Shown here piece after piece: positions 11,724 to 22,390 of a stretch of DNA of 64,000 bases. The position numbers and the translations under genes were made by a program. Origin of the DNA: Whitmania pigra (taxonomy: Eukaryota; Annelida; Clitellata; Hirudinida; Haemopidae); NCBI GenBank assembly GCA_021613335.1, contig JAJTWR010000021.1, positions 1,643,501 through 1,707,500 on the forward strand. The letters run 5' to 3'. Each line of letters opens with the position of its first letter. Position 1 is the first letter of the stretch. Under the pieces are notes generated by a model that worked only from the letters and a program-made list of their open reading frames with translations, had not been told where the DNA came from and did not search any database.

Positions 11724-13785
11724 ATGGCAGTCGGGGATGGAACAATATCTGCTTATGATTTTTTGCTTTTGTTCCCTGGAACAATTCATTCGAAGCCAGT
11801 GGACAAGTCGAGAGATGAGGGTAACCTTCGCACGATCGAGAGCGTCTTAAGGGCAGATGTCTCGCTTATCAGGATATGAAGCCGGGACTTTTTCCTCCTA
11901 GGTGAGTTCATATTTTAACACGTTTATTTTCTGTTAATGATTGCTCATTTAAGCAGTTTAAAAGGTTATTTTTTTATAGTTTTTGATTTAAATATTGTTC
12001 ATATCATTTTCAAATTAATTTAAAAATTAACTTTGAGAGCAGTCGATTTATGTAGTAAGCGAACTTCCAATTTAAGCTAAACGAGGTTTAATTATCCTTA
12101 GAAAAGATAGTATATTATATCCTTAGAAAATATTGTATTATTACATAACATATAAATACTGAATTTTAGTGTTGTATCCTAGCGAAGTCCAAATCATCTT
12201 AGTTACGCAACTTACTTTAATCAAGTAATTATATAAGTAAATAAATAAATAATTGTATCCTAACTATAATTATATTTAATGTAGCAAGAGGAAGAACTGC
12301 AATAAACTCTGGGACCTTTTCAAGTCATCATTCGCCTTCAAGGATGCCTGCGAAATCAGTATGGACAACTACGAGGATTATTCCTAAGAGGCTGAACATG
12401 ACCTTGGCACCATGAATAGAGTTGTTTTGCATTACATTTTTCAACTATTTTAAATTACATTAGCTTGTTGTAAGAACTTTTAATCAATGAGTAATATTAT
12501 TATTTTTTAATTAAAGGTTTTTTTTTTATACCACTGTTTCTCAGGTTCACACCACAAGTCACTTAACATTTAAATTTGTTAAGTTAATAAGTAAAAACTT
12601 ACAGTCCTTCGTTTTAAACTGTATTCATGTTATCCTCAATAAATGATATTGATGATGGTGATAATCATTAATTAATATTAATAAAGATAAATCTCCATGG
12701 TCTGCAGGTCATGTTGTGGAATGGTGTCGAGAAGTATGCGCTTTACAAAGGGAAGTTCATCCTCGTCAGGAATATTCTAGAAGGTCCGAAGCAGTAAAAA
12801 CGAAAATTTTTGTATTTTATTCTAAACTTTGCAATGAAAGTTTACAGGTAAAATTAAGATTATATTTATTAAACGAATGATACAACAGCGACGACAATAC
12901 CAATGCAAAATGACAATTTTTATTTAAAGTTTACCCGGTTTTGGACATTGACGTCTGGTGTGGAACGAAGGATGGTAGCGGTATAAACTTCCATTCCTGT
13001 CCTCAGCTGAGCAAGTGCCCTGAACGCGCCACCATAGCTTTTTGGGAGCACGTGTCCAAGAAGGTAACATGTGTTTCATGACTTCTCTTAATGACTCATT
13101 TATGCATGTAACATTATGTTCATTATTTTAATGTCTCTGGAATTTTATTGGAATGTTATTCTCAATTCTTGACCGAAGAGTCGTAAAAGCAATCAATAGC
13201 TTATTATTATATTATAATTTCCAATTTATATGAAAATTACTTTGCAAATATGATTTCGCTTGAATTAATTATTCCATGAATATGCATTGAAATATTGGAA
13301 ATGAATTTAGTTTGCCTTAACTTCAAAAGAAGTTCATGTGATGCTCAACGCGAGTTCAGATCTTGCATTCAGAGAAGAAAGGTTGTTTTACTGATTGAAT
13401 TTTTGAATCAATATAGGCAAATATTAACTTAATATATTCATATGGATCAATATTAGGTTATTAAAAAATGAATATTGATTTCGAGAGCATCTAAAATTGT
13501 TATAAAGTGATATATTATTTGGTTATTGATTTAATTAACTTATTAATTGCAACTGTTTTTCCATATTGGCATTACATTAATAATTAATCATTAAATCGAA
13601 TACAATATAGTCAAATTAGTCATAATTGCTCTTAATAATACTTTTTTAAATTTAAAATTATTACAAATTCAAATTTAAAAACTCAAAGCATTTTTGGACA
13701 AATGGAACTTCCCAATTTGGAGGCTCAAAGAACTCCCAAACTGAAGGCCCTTCTTGTGAGGAATCTGGACGAGATACCAAAGTAG
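11724..13785 (+). pseudogene. ADP-ribosyl cyclase (CD38/Aplysia cyclase family), six exons, two lesions
   Basis: The family makes cyclic ADP-ribose or NAADP from NAD(P), usually as a secreted or type II membrane glycoprotein. Exons: 11724-11901, 12285-12420, 12708-12783, 12930-13063, 13311-13381, 13689-13785; all joins keep phase and use GT-AG. Family landmarks are GRCLAYQDMKPG, NKLWDLFKSSF, VMLWNGVEKYA, DVWCGTKDGSG with SCPQLSKC, EVHVMLNASS and SIFGQMELPNL. The Glu in FGQMEL aligns with the catalytic Glu. Two lesions: one G appears missing in the GGG at about 11851, just before GRC, and TAA at 12385-12387 interrupts exon 2. Otherwise everything from exon 2 to the TAG is in frame. The first ATG lacks an obvious signal peptide, so a 5' exon may be missing. 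It is either a recent pseudogene or a gene with two base-level sequence errors. Confidence 0.75.
12185..12224 (+). repeat. Dispersed 40-bp repeat, intronic copy
   Basis: The segment AAGTCCAAATCATCTTAGTT and its extension recur at 42973-43012 on the same strand and, in reverse, at 37880-37906. It may be part of an unrecognised element. This copy lies in intron 1 of the cyclase gene. Confidence 0.6.
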
Positions 13786-13825
13786 AATATTTTCTTTGAC
13801 ATGTTGATTTTCGCATGGAATTATC

Positions 13826-14905
13826 ATGGTTCGTACAGGTTCTAAAAAGTCCTAAATTCGGTTTTTTAGTACTAAAAAGTCCTAAAAAGTGAAGGAGGTC
13901 CTAAAAAATAAAAAAAAAAGTCCTAAAAAATGATAAAGATTCAAAAGAATGATAATGTTCATAAGTTTTATTGAAACAACAATTAGCGTGAAATCGGTCC
14001 CTTTGATCTTGCGGTCTCATTGTTCTAGCCTCATCCAATTAAGTTTCCGGTTACGTTCGTTCGCTTGTCTGTTTGATCCTTTAAGTTTTGATAGCACTAT
14101 CAATCATGCCTGGTCTTAGTGTTTTCAATAGCAAATGGATAGATAATGAAGAATGGAGTTGGCTGAGAAGGAATACTACAGATTCCCAAAAGACGTATTG
14201 TTGCGCCTGCAAAAAGAACTTTGACATTTCGAAATTGGGAGTTACAGCAGTTACAACACACGCTCGAAGAAAAAACATTGGATCTTTTCCAGATAAGCCC
14301 CGCCACTAATGATAAAAGTGTTTGCGCGAAAAGTTAAGCCCCGCCACTCTAATTTCATAAACGCACCCAATTTCTGATGTCTGGACATTTGAATATTTAA
14401 ATGCACGCCACAAAAACAACTCCTTATCCACCTCTATGCCCATTTGTGCAAATATTTTCTGCGTTCGGACTTAAAACCTGAAATGAACTTTCTGACGCTT
14501 TCGTCTCTCGTCTCTCGTTCACGACAAGGAGACGGCAATACGTGGAGCTCACACACAAAACATCGAATCTTGTGTGAATTCGTTTGGAGGCAAAGGTACA
14601 GAAAGGTACGGACCTTTTCATGGAAATTTGGATGACATGTCTCAAGTTTACTCTCTTCAATAAAAACTAAAAGTACAAATATCATATCCTCTGTTTTATA
14701 ATCGTTTTTTGGTGGCGGGGGTTAACTTTTTGGCGGGGCTTGTCTGGAAAAGATCCAAAACATTGCGACAATGTTACATCATGCAAAGGCTCTCAACCGA
14801 TGAACAGTTGTTCGTCACCACTTTTACTTGTATAAGGCTAGCAGGGTGTTTACAAATCGCTAGCAGGGTGTTTATATTTAAACCGAAGCACTGCTTGTTG
14901 CGGGG
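13826..14905 (+). mobile_element. hAT element remnant, copy 1 (left end plus BED-like finger)
   Basis: The left terminus ATGGTTCGTACAGGT, with clustered GTCCTAAAA motifs behind it, matches the left end of the element at 20716. A frame starting at ATG 14106 encodes a BED-type finger region (SKWIDNEEWSWLRRN, CCACKKNFDISKLG) that ends where the MITE at 14280 interrupts it. Host sequence resumes at 14757 with the same bases found in the other copy (AAAACATTGCGACAATGTTA). The rest of the transposase and the right end are absent, so the remnant is inactive. The right limit is approximate. Confidence 0.75.
14280..14756. mobile_element. 477-bp MITE with 25-bp inverted ends and 8-bp target duplication
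   Basis: The element begins GGATCTTTTCCAGATAAGCC and ends with the near-perfect inverse (GGCTTGTCTGGAAAAGATCC). It is flanked by direct copies of AAAACATT (14272-14279 and 14757-14764). Removing it restores the sequence seen in the sister hAT copy near 21090. No convincing coding frame lies inside. An 8-bp duplication fits hAT, P or Merlin-like elements; the GG ends do not decide which. Confidence 0.9.
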
Positions 14906-15101
14906 GTGTAAAAGTGAAACTGTAGAGTTATTTTATAAAGTGCAACAATAGAATAAGTTGTCGCCATGTTATATAAATTGCAAAATGTATGTATTTATTT
15001 TGAAATCTTTAAAATTAGACTTATTCAAATAAAATTATTGCAAATTTGAATAAGAATAGCAGGCTGCTTACAAATCGCTAGCAGGGTGTTTATATTTAAT
15101 T
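14848..15101. repeat. Direct repeats around GCTAGCAGGGTGTTTA
   Basis: GCTAGCAGGGTGTTTACAAA appears at about 14838, again at 14860 (followed by TATTTAA), and the pair is echoed at about 15058-15101 with an identical second unit. The rest of 14905-15385 has no recognised gene or transposon end. Confidence 0.6.
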
Positions 15102-15778
15102 AATCGCAATAATTTTCGCAATCTCATTCACTCAAGCTATTTACAGAATCAGCCACTACCCTAGTCGTTCAATAGGAGCATATGAAATAGCTAGCAACTG
15201 CCAATAGATACAATCAACTAAGATTGGGGTTTTTCTGGATTTGAAGGCCCTCACCTCAATTTCATTATCCGCAAATCGGCACCCCGTCATACTAGCCCGG
15301 CGACAAAATAGCCCCGTCAAAACAGCACCATCAAAACATAAAACTCATTTCAATTAATCAAATTTTAAATCAGTTATCGGTTAATGTCTTCAACTTATAT
15401 AAATATTTTTTATTTTTGTACAACAATAATAACTACTTAATTAATTATTAACAGTTTTCCATTTAATTATATTTTGACCACGGGCGAAAAATATCTTAGC
15501 TACGCGTCTGTACGACTGATGCTTTCTCCGACAGGCTCAATATAAAATCAAGTCTAAACCGCTTGGGCAAGAGCTGGCAATTATTTACTACATTTTAAAT
15601 GAATATTTAATACAAAAACAAAACTTTTGAATTTATAGTAATAACATTTTAAAAATTTTAATAAATAAATATTCTGAATCTTTTTCAAGCAAGTGAAACA
15701 TCTGAGATTTGTATCCATACAATATCGAATTATTATTTCTAATAATTTAAATTCACAAATATAGATAACCTTCTAGTG

Positions 15779-17158
15779 ATGAATCTTGAAAGGTTTAACA
15801 AACCTGAAAGAACTTTATATATTAGTAACCTCCCCTACGATGCAACTGAGAAAGAGTTGGAAAGCATAATTGGAAATATCGTACCAATCGAGGAAGTTTA
15901 TATTTTTTATAAATCTTATGGAACCAGTACAGGAACTGGAGAAATACTTGTACGCAACCGAAATGATGCCGCGATTCTGTGTGACAGAATTAAGAACACG
16001 CTGTTTAAGGGGAGGATTATTAGAGTGCAGGCAGGACTCAACGGGAAAAATATGTATCAATTTAGCACATATCTGGTAGATAATTTGCCTCTCGATGTTA
16101 CATCAAGAGAACTTAAAAAACATTTCCGTCATCCCTTCACAGTCAAAAAAGCAAGTGTTTTTTATAATGAAGATGGAAGTAGCACAGGAAGAGGGATAGT
16201 AAAATTTCTTGGACATTTTCGTGAAATTGATGATATTTATTATTACGACCAGTGCAAAATTAAGGGCAAGAAAATGGAATTCAGAGACTTATATATATTT
16301 TCATATACAGGCGTCATACCTTTGATGGAAAATAACCAATATCTGCAACTCTACATTGTCAACCTGCATTACGATGTCAAAGCGGAAGACTTGGAAGCAT
16401 ATTTTGGGAGATGGTTTGAGGTCGCAGAGGCCATCATATATTATGAAGAAGATGGAACCAGTACTGGGACTGGTGCAATTACTTTTTATGAATTCGAATC
16501 TATTCCTAAAATTTTCAGATTTGTTGTGAAAGCCTTTGAGGATCGTTATTGGTCGGTAATGTGCCCTTGTGATCCTGAAAATTACTATTCATTCAAAGAT
16601 GTAGAAAGCAGTTTTAATATTATTGAAGATGAAATTGAAGAATATGCAGATTTCCATGAAAAGGTTCAAAACCCTTTTCAAAGCACTCAAGCGAGAAAAC
16701 AACTGAAGAAGTACAGTGATTCTGATGTTAAGGAACGTCTTAGCATTGTGGACGAAATCATATTATTGAAGCAATTCAACAAAGGGGGATCAAAGGAAAG
16801 ACTCTTGAAATTAAGGTATTACAACAGTTTTGCCAATCAACATTTCAGACAGAGAAGTTACTTCGTTGCTCTGAGATTGGGAATTCCTGAATGTGAATTT
16901 CATTGTGCCATTTACGTCACAAACTTGCACTACGATGTCACGGAAGAAGAGTTGAGGGCTTTTTTCTCTGCAGAAGTGCCTGTCAAGAGAACCTTCTTAA
17001 TTGCCAATAGGGTCGGTACAAGTTCTGGAACCGGAATGGTGGTATTCAAGAGTAGGAGAGACAGGCTCTTGTGTTTGCTTCTGTTTGAAAATAAGAAATT
17101 GAGAAATAGAATATTAGATATGAAATGTGTCCCTGGTCTGACAAAGAAATGCTGGTGA
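15779..17158 (+). CDS. Single-exon protein with four ALYREF-like RRM domains, copy A
   Basis: The frame is open for 459 codons with no sign of introns. Four RRM-like units each begin with an RNP2-type strand (LYISNLPYD, YLVDNLPLD, LYIVNLHYD, IYVTNLHYD) and carry a Gly-rich loop (YGTSTGTGEI, DGSSTGRGI, DGTSTGTGAI, VGTSSGTGM) where ALYREF-type RRMs have SGRSLGTADV. Approximate units are residues 8-80, 95-175, 188-270 and 375-455. A Glu- and Lys-rich helical linker of about 100 residues separates units 3 and 4. Aly/REF proteins link splicing to mRNA export but have one such domain, so this is not a plain orthologue. The partner gene at 35521 starts at an ATG that is ATA here, so translation would start at 15779. 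Strong conservation of the frame suggests selection. RNA binding is inferred. Confidence 0.8.
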   Translation: MNLERFNKPERTLYISNLPYDATEKELESIIGNIVPIEEVYIFYKSYGTSTGTGEILVRNRNDAAILCDRIKNTLFKGRIIRVQAGLNGKNMYQFSTYLVDNLPLDVTSRELKKHFRHPFTVKKASVFYNEDGSSTGRGIVKFLGHFREIDDIYYYDQCKIKGKKMEFRDLYIFSYTGVIPLMENNQYLQLYIVNLHYDVKAEDLEAYFGRWFEVAEAIIYYEEDGTSTGTGAITFYEFESIPKIFRFVVKAFEDRYWSVMCPCDPENYYSFKDVESSFNIIEDEIEEYADFHEKVQNPFQSTQARKQLKKYSDSDVKERLSIVDEIILLKQFNKGGSKERLLKLRYYNSFANQHFRQRSYFVALRLGIPECEFHCAIYVTNLHYDVTEEELRAFFSAEVPVKRTFLIANRVGTSSGTGMVVFKSRRDRLLCLLLFENKKLRNRILDMKCVPGLTKKCW

Positions 17159-17270
17159 TATTTTATCATACTAAATATTGCTTGTAAATCTTAGTGGTCT
17201 AATATATGCGATGGTTATGTTTAAATATTAAAAAAGTTAATAAATGTGACATTCATTAACGTCAGACTTT

Positions 17271-17760
17271 TTAATCAATGTTTTCATTATCGAATTCTTT
17301 TCCTTTATTGAACAGAACAAGAAATGAACAACATAAATGAAAAGCGAAGGATGTGGAAATAATTCCGTTGTTCTTTAAAATCTTGCTAATAAGGTTTTGA
17401 ATATGTGGTTTGAAAGTAAAGTGTTGGTCGATGATGATTCCAAGAAATTTACAATTGACAACGCGATATAGCAAGGAGTGTGGTTGTCGAGTGTTAATCT
17501 TATTTTTTTGGTTTATGAAATAACATGTAAACAGTTTTCTTAACATTAAGATTTGAAATATTAGATGCGCACCAATTTGTTGTTTTTGTGAGCTCGCTGT
17601 TCACCATTGAATAAAGTTTATCATTGTTATATCCTGACAAAAAACGTTTGTGTCATCAACAATGAATTCAAGGTTATCCGATGAATTGCTCATGTCATTG
17701 ATGTAAACAAAAAATAATAGTGGACCCGTCACAGAATCTTGCATTGTGACGAAATCATAT
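17271..17760 (-). mobile_element. LINE reverse-transcriptase fragment inside duplicated segment A
   Basis: On the minus strand, GPLLFFVYINDMSNSSD and DDTNVF match the RT region around the catalytic Asp pair of non-LTR retrotransposons. Further on, CKFLGIIIDQHFTFKPHI matches the post-RT block. The frame is interrupted. A shorter copy lies at 37016-37390 at the same distance from the partner gene, so the insertion came before the duplication. Confidence 0.7.
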
Positions 17761-18930
17761 TATATACTCCTAAAGTTACAGGTGCAATTGAAGAAAGTGA
17801 GTTTTTGAAATGGACCGTCTGGATTCGATGACTTAGATAACTATTTATATCACAATAGGCATTTATCTCGGATGCCATAATGTTGCAGTTTCTCAAGCAG
17901 AATGATGTTGCAAGTACTGCTCATGTTATTATAACATATTATAAGAAATTACTATTATAGCTGAATGTATACTGATAATTTGATTCCTATATATATATTA
18001 ACATTATTCAATGGCTGGTCGAACATCCACCTTTCTCGAAAAGAAGATTCCGTCGCGATGTTGATGCTGGGACTTCAACGATTGAATGAAGTCTGCCATC
18101 GATATCAAAAAGTTTACTTTTATTCATGGTGGTGTTTTCATCATCTTGTATTCTTTTGTAGAATTATCTGTTTTTCCGTGTCATCCACGAAGATATCGCT
18201 GGGAATCAAGGAGAAGCATTTGTTGCCATGGGTGAAGGCAACTATCTGATGGGTGTTATTAATAGCATTATAATAAAAGCAAATTGGGTGAACTGAATAG
18301 ATATAGATAGATTAGATATTGTATATGGTAATAAATTTCGAATCAAGTCAAAATTCAAAATTCTCAACGAGCGGGTTTGTCAATGAATTTCGGATATCTG
18401 CGAATTCGGTTTAAGAAAGTTAACGAGATGCCAATCATTGAAGGTATCCTCACAATTCCGCAAAATACTAAACGATTGAATTTGCTGAAGATCCGACTAG
18501 TGACCACACTGCTTATGATGGTCATTAGTAGGCTATTTTAAAAAAGAATATGTATTGAAATAACCCGGGGGTCCGCAAATAAGTAAGTTAACTAATAAGT
18601 TTATTAGAGCAGGTATTCAGTTAACGGAACTGAATAATAGAAGTTAAGTGTTGAAGAAGTTGAGGTACTTAAGGATGCAAATGGTTATTTGGGCTTCTAA
18701 GTTGTCTTGATTCTCGTTGTTTGTCAGATGATTATCGAGAATGCTTTTCTGTAGCAAAAATATATCCCACGGGGCGCAAGCCTAATAGGAAAGACCCTGC
18801 AAATTTTGTGAAAAACTTCTAGTCATGTCAAAATTTAAAAATTTAGTAGAGACACCTCGCGACATATCGGTAAACCTTTAATTAAATATATATTTACTTT
18901 TAATCATTATAGGCGGAGCTAATTTTGTTT

Positions 18931-19058
18931 ATGGGGTGGAGCTATGTCTCTTATTTTTCATCTCATTAAGGCTGTGTGCAGCTCGGACGGTTTTACCGAA
19001 AAGTAAAGCTAAACTAACTTTAATTCATATTTAACTCTCATTTCCAGAGATTTTCAGC
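18931..19058 (+). repeat. Dispersed repeat (GGGGTGGAGCTAT... block)
   Basis: The part GGGTGGAGCTAT followed by TTTTTCATCTCATTA and GCAGCTCGGACGGTT recurs at 38594-38652. The part CTAACTTTAATTCATATTTA, running to CCAGAGATTTTCA, recurs at 42583-42640. The element type is unknown. The stretch 18556-18930 before it holds no recognised feature. Confidence 0.6.
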
Positions 19059-19059
19059 A

Positions 19060-19312
19060 CCATTCTCTCATCCATCAAAAATCAGACACAGACTGGACCA
19101 TTCATTTATATTTATTATTTAAATTGTCCTTTAAATTGTACTTAGTTCGTGTTATTCTCGATTAATTGTTTGTTTGACAGGTTTATTATTGTTCTTTCAT
19201 TTAATTGATATTTCTGGGTCAGCTTGCCAACGGAAGCTTGCGCTTCCTTAAAGCTGATCAATGAGTTCTTTATAAATCTGCATGTTTTTTTGTTTGTTTC
19301 ATTTTGATGATG
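19060..19312 (+). repeat. SINE/LINE-type 3' tail, copy without head
   Basis: It matches 21800-22060, where it follows a tRNA-derived SINE. Shared landmarks are ACAGACTGGAC, TTGTACTTAGTTCGTG and the hairpin-like GGAAGCTTGCG-TTTCCTTAAAGCTGATC. This copy lacks the tRNA-like head and may be a truncated copy of the same element or of its LINE partner. Confidence 0.6.
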
Positions 19313-19394
19313 TAAATTATGAACTGTTTTATGGGAATTAACAACAAATGTACAAATAAAAATGGTCCTGACACGTTTACTTCGTTACTATTTT

Positions 19395-19912
19395 TATCAA
19401 GAGTTTGTCATCAGGGCAGTAGGCCTTTTATATAACATCATGCGCAGAACAGACACTGGCCTGAGTTGAAAGGTCGTGTAGTCCAAGTAGGTCATCCCTT
19501 CGGAAAAGGGGGCATTCAAATTCGTGCTGTCGTTGCATTCGTTTTTAAGCCACCAGCCAGACCTGGAATGGAGTGTGCAGTTCACTCCTTCCTTTTCCAC
19601 CTCCATTCTAGAAAGGTTGTCCTTGACCTTGAAGTCCTTTCCGTTCAGACCCAAGTACGTCAGGATTTCTCCGATGTCGCCGACGTACCTGCTGGCGTAG
19701 AGGCAAAAGTTGCTCGCTTATCGGAGCATGGGAGCCACTGCCTCGGAGCTTATCCTGAATGGTCCATATTCGCCAGATATCCATCTGAAGAGCAGAAAAA
19801 CTTCCAACGGACGTCCACGTCGTCTGGTCTCACAAAGCTGGGAAAAGATGCGCTAGACTTTCTATTGACTGATGGTATAGAAGTTCCATCGTCATTTTCG
19901 TCCCTGACATGA
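19395..19912 (-). pseudogene. Fibrinogen-related (FReD) C-terminal domain relic
   Basis: FReD proteins are secreted lectin-like recognition factors. On the minus strand a frame ending at 19397-19399 reads YVGDIGEILTYLGLNGKDF, CTLHSRSGWWLKNEC, then STNLNAPF and LRPVSVLRMML. This is the order of the FReD C-terminus (GYSGD, the Ca-site region, the Cys before GWW, NLNG and the final strand). EYGPFRISSEA lies just upstream in the same frame, but a TGA follows it, and earlier sequence is spread over other frames. Only the last third of a normal domain of about 220 residues is present. Confidence 0.65.
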
Positions 19913-20047
19913 AAATCCATACCACACTATCCGAACATTTCTCCTCCTCCATCACTATCATCATCATCACCTAGAGTCCCCATCACCGCCGAAAAAGGAG
20001 CCGAGGATGAACTTTTTCCATCGGAATGTCTCGGAGTTTAGGGCAAA

Positions 20048-20165
20048 GCGAGTTGGCTCAGAGGTAACAGTCGTGTTCGTAATCCCGTTCGCACCGCCAG
20101 GGAGCGCCCTCGGGTAGGGGCTCCATGTAAATGGTGGTTCGATCAAGAAGTGCATTCACATCCTA
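20048..20165 (+). mobile_element. Diverged relative of the tRNA-derived SINE
   Basis: It contains an A-box-like TTGGCTCAGAGG, CAGTCGTGTTCGTAATCCCG (B-box region), then GCACCGCCAGGGAGCGCCC and TAAATGGT in the order seen in the SINE at 21612. The 3' part of the consensus is missing or heavily changed. 20166-20460 has nothing I can name. Confidence 0.5.
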
Positions 20166-20465
20166 CTTGCATACGTAAGGCACTCAAAAAATCGGCTAAA
20201 TACACAATGGCTTCCAACATGAAAAAAGAAACTATTTGTTTTTTTTGCTTATCAGTGGGGGGGGAGGGGAATAAGGTTGGTGCCTGTGGGACTTCTACCT
20301 GGGTAAATCTGGAGCTGATCAATGTTGGATAGAGTTGATTCTGCTTGGATACTAGAATAGAGCACATGCATTCTTTTTCAGTGGATTCATGTTAATTTAA
20401 TGTAAAGCTTATTTCATATTGGCGGTTGTCTTTTCATTTAATTGGTTTTAATTAACTTTTGTCAG

Positions 20466-20601
20466 GTTAATCCTCATATATCACAACCTCATACATTAAA
20501 TCAATTGAGATCACAGCAAGGTGTAATGCAACAACTTTTGGTCCAGATTTCTAATTTATAGCTACCCCAGCAAATTCTCCAGAATCAGATTTTGAAATCA
20601 G
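20466..20601 (+). other. Gln-rich exon-like block with an internal stop
   Basis: A stretch bounded by an acceptor (TTTTGTCAG) and a donor (CAG|GTAAAT) reads a Gln-rich sequence (LNQLRSQQGVMQQLL, then LPQQILQNQ), with one TAG where a Gln codon would need a single base change. No gene context was found; low confidence. Confidence 0.25.
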
Positions 20602-21611
20602 GTAAATTTAGGATTAAATTTGAATTAGTTGGTCTTAAAATTGGTAATATTTGTGAAAACACTGTTTTTGTTTATGTTTGAAAAAAATATAGATACTACA
20701 TTAAAAGTATTTAACATGGTTCGTACAGGTCCTAAAAATTACAATAAAGTCCTAAATAATAATGTTCTGAGATTTTATTAGCAACATTTTTGTCGAAATA
20801 GCAATTGGCCGGTAAATCGGTCCTTTTGTTCTATCGGTTCCTTTGTTCTGGCTGCTCGGGAACGGACCCAATTAAATTTCCTGTTACGTTCGTTCGCTTG
20901 TCCGTTTGATCCTTTAAGTTTTGATAGCACTATCAATTATGCCTGGACTTCGTGTTTTCAATAGCAAATGGCTAGACAATGAAGAATGGAGTTGGTTGAG
21001 AAGGAATACTACAAATTCCCAAAAGGCATATTGTTGCCCTTGCAAAAAGAACTTTGACATTTCGAAATTGGGAGTTACAACACACGCTCGAGAAAAAAAA
21101 CATTGCGACTATGTTACAAAGGCTCTCAACCGATGAACAGTTTCGTTACCACGTTTGCAAGCAGATCAGTTGATCAGTGATGAAATTGTACCTAAAGCAA
21201 GTTGTGATTCTGTTGAGGCTTTCCCATCATTTGCTGGGAATCGTTATGATGATGAAGATTGTCTACAGATGGTATCAGTTTTGCTAACTTTGAGTCATGG
21301 TCAGGCATTTGTTGAAAGAGGTCAGACTCCATAAATAAAAGTCTGATTTGTTAGAATCAAAAAGAGAAGAACTTGAATGCAAGGAGGATAATTAGAGACC
21401 ATGTTAACAGTGTTGGAGGTATAGGCAATTTAAGGATAAATAAATCTGTCCTGAGCCATTTTAAAGCATCAAGACAAAGATATAAAGCCTGAAAGTGTCA
21501 ACTACACTAAACCTTCACACTCCCTCCGTCATACCCATGAATATAGTCTATCTTTTGCCAAAACCACCCTCAAGCTCTTTTCAATAACATGTTACGGACC
21601 TAGACTATATA

Positions 21612-21797
21612 ATGCGCGTGCAGGTTAGCCAAATGGGTTACGTGCCTGCATACGGCGGTAATGACAACAGTCGTAATGTGTCGTGTTCGAAACCCAGCCT
21701 GCACTGCCGCCAGCGCCCTTGGGAAGGAGCGCTATATAAATGGTTACGAGAAGCGCCTCTGACGCTATGCATATGGCGCTATATAAATGAAGTTACA
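21612..21797 (+). mobile_element. tRNA-derived SINE, best copy
   Basis: The pol III A box (GGTTAGCCAAATGGG) and B box (GTGTTCGAAACCC) lie about 60 bp apart, followed by a body with two copies of GCGCTATATAAATG. Relatives are at 8612 (+), 20048 (+) and 43874 (-). A tail shared with 19060-19312 follows and ends in an A-run at 22087-22096, typical of a retroposed unit. Confidence 0.85.
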
Positions 21798-21799
21798 TA

Positions 21800-22096
21800 C
21801 CATTCCTTCATCTATCAAAAATCATACACAGACTGGACATTCATGCTATTATATTTATTATTTAAACTGTCCTACAAATTGTACTTAGTTCGTGGTATTT
21901 TTGATTAACTGTTTATTTGACGGGTTTATTATTCACTTTCTTAATTAATTGATATTTCAGGGTCAGCTTGCTAGCGGAAGCTTGCGTTTCCTTAAAGCTG
22001 ATCCATGAGTTCTTTATTAATCCGTATATTGGTGTCTTTATTGTTTGATTTGTTTTGTTCATTTTGATGATTAATAAAATTGCTCCAAAAAAAAAA
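21800..22096 (+). repeat. Tail block shared with 19060-19312, ending in poly(A)
   Basis: It directly follows the SINE head and body and ends AATAAAATTGCTCC plus about ten A. The GGAAGCTTGCGTTTCC segment can form a small hairpin. Its presence without a head at 19060 suggests a 3' end shared with a LINE or 5' truncation. Confidence 0.6.
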
Positions 22097-22198
22097 TATA
22101 AATTTTATTTGGATACCTTGCATGAGGAAGAAGCTGAAGACTCTAAAACATGATAGTGATATGTTGGACAGAGAATTTCGAATATTAATAAACGTATG

Positions 22199-22390
22199 TG
22201 TTGTATCGCTTGTATAAATGAAAACAACAGCGAAACTAAAAGTCTTTATTTACAACAAAACACGTCTTCTTGTTTTTAACTAATTCGTATCAATTGTATG
22301 TAGCAACTCCAGAACTCAAACGAACCGCTCTCTAGCTTCGCAATTAGGCACTAGCCTTTCGGCACATACAGGTGAGCTAGCTACGTAACA
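22199..22390 (-). repeat. 3' LTR of the gypsy element
   Basis: Direct repeat of 26181-26372 with TG...CA ends. The polypurine tract (AAGGGGGAGG on the minus strand) abuts it at 22391-22400, which marks it as the 3' LTR. Confidence 0.95.

Larger units (their letters stand above)
15385..18555 (+). repeat. Duplicated segment A (partner 35153-37647)
   Basis: Similarity with segment B starts about 390 bp before the RRM gene, covers the gene and about 480 bp after it, and returns at 18350-18555 (TCTCAACGAGCGGGTTTGTC block). Segment A has roughly 715 bp (about 17640-18350) that B lacks. The shared non-coding flanks show DNA duplication rather than retroposition of an mRNA. Confidence 0.85.

Noticed and set aside
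17965..18249. Frame of 94 codons, and a second frame with IHEDIAGNQGEAFVAMGEG after an acceptor-like site
   Set aside because: Protein-like in part, but I could not find partner exons or a family; it lies in the part of segment A missing from segment B.
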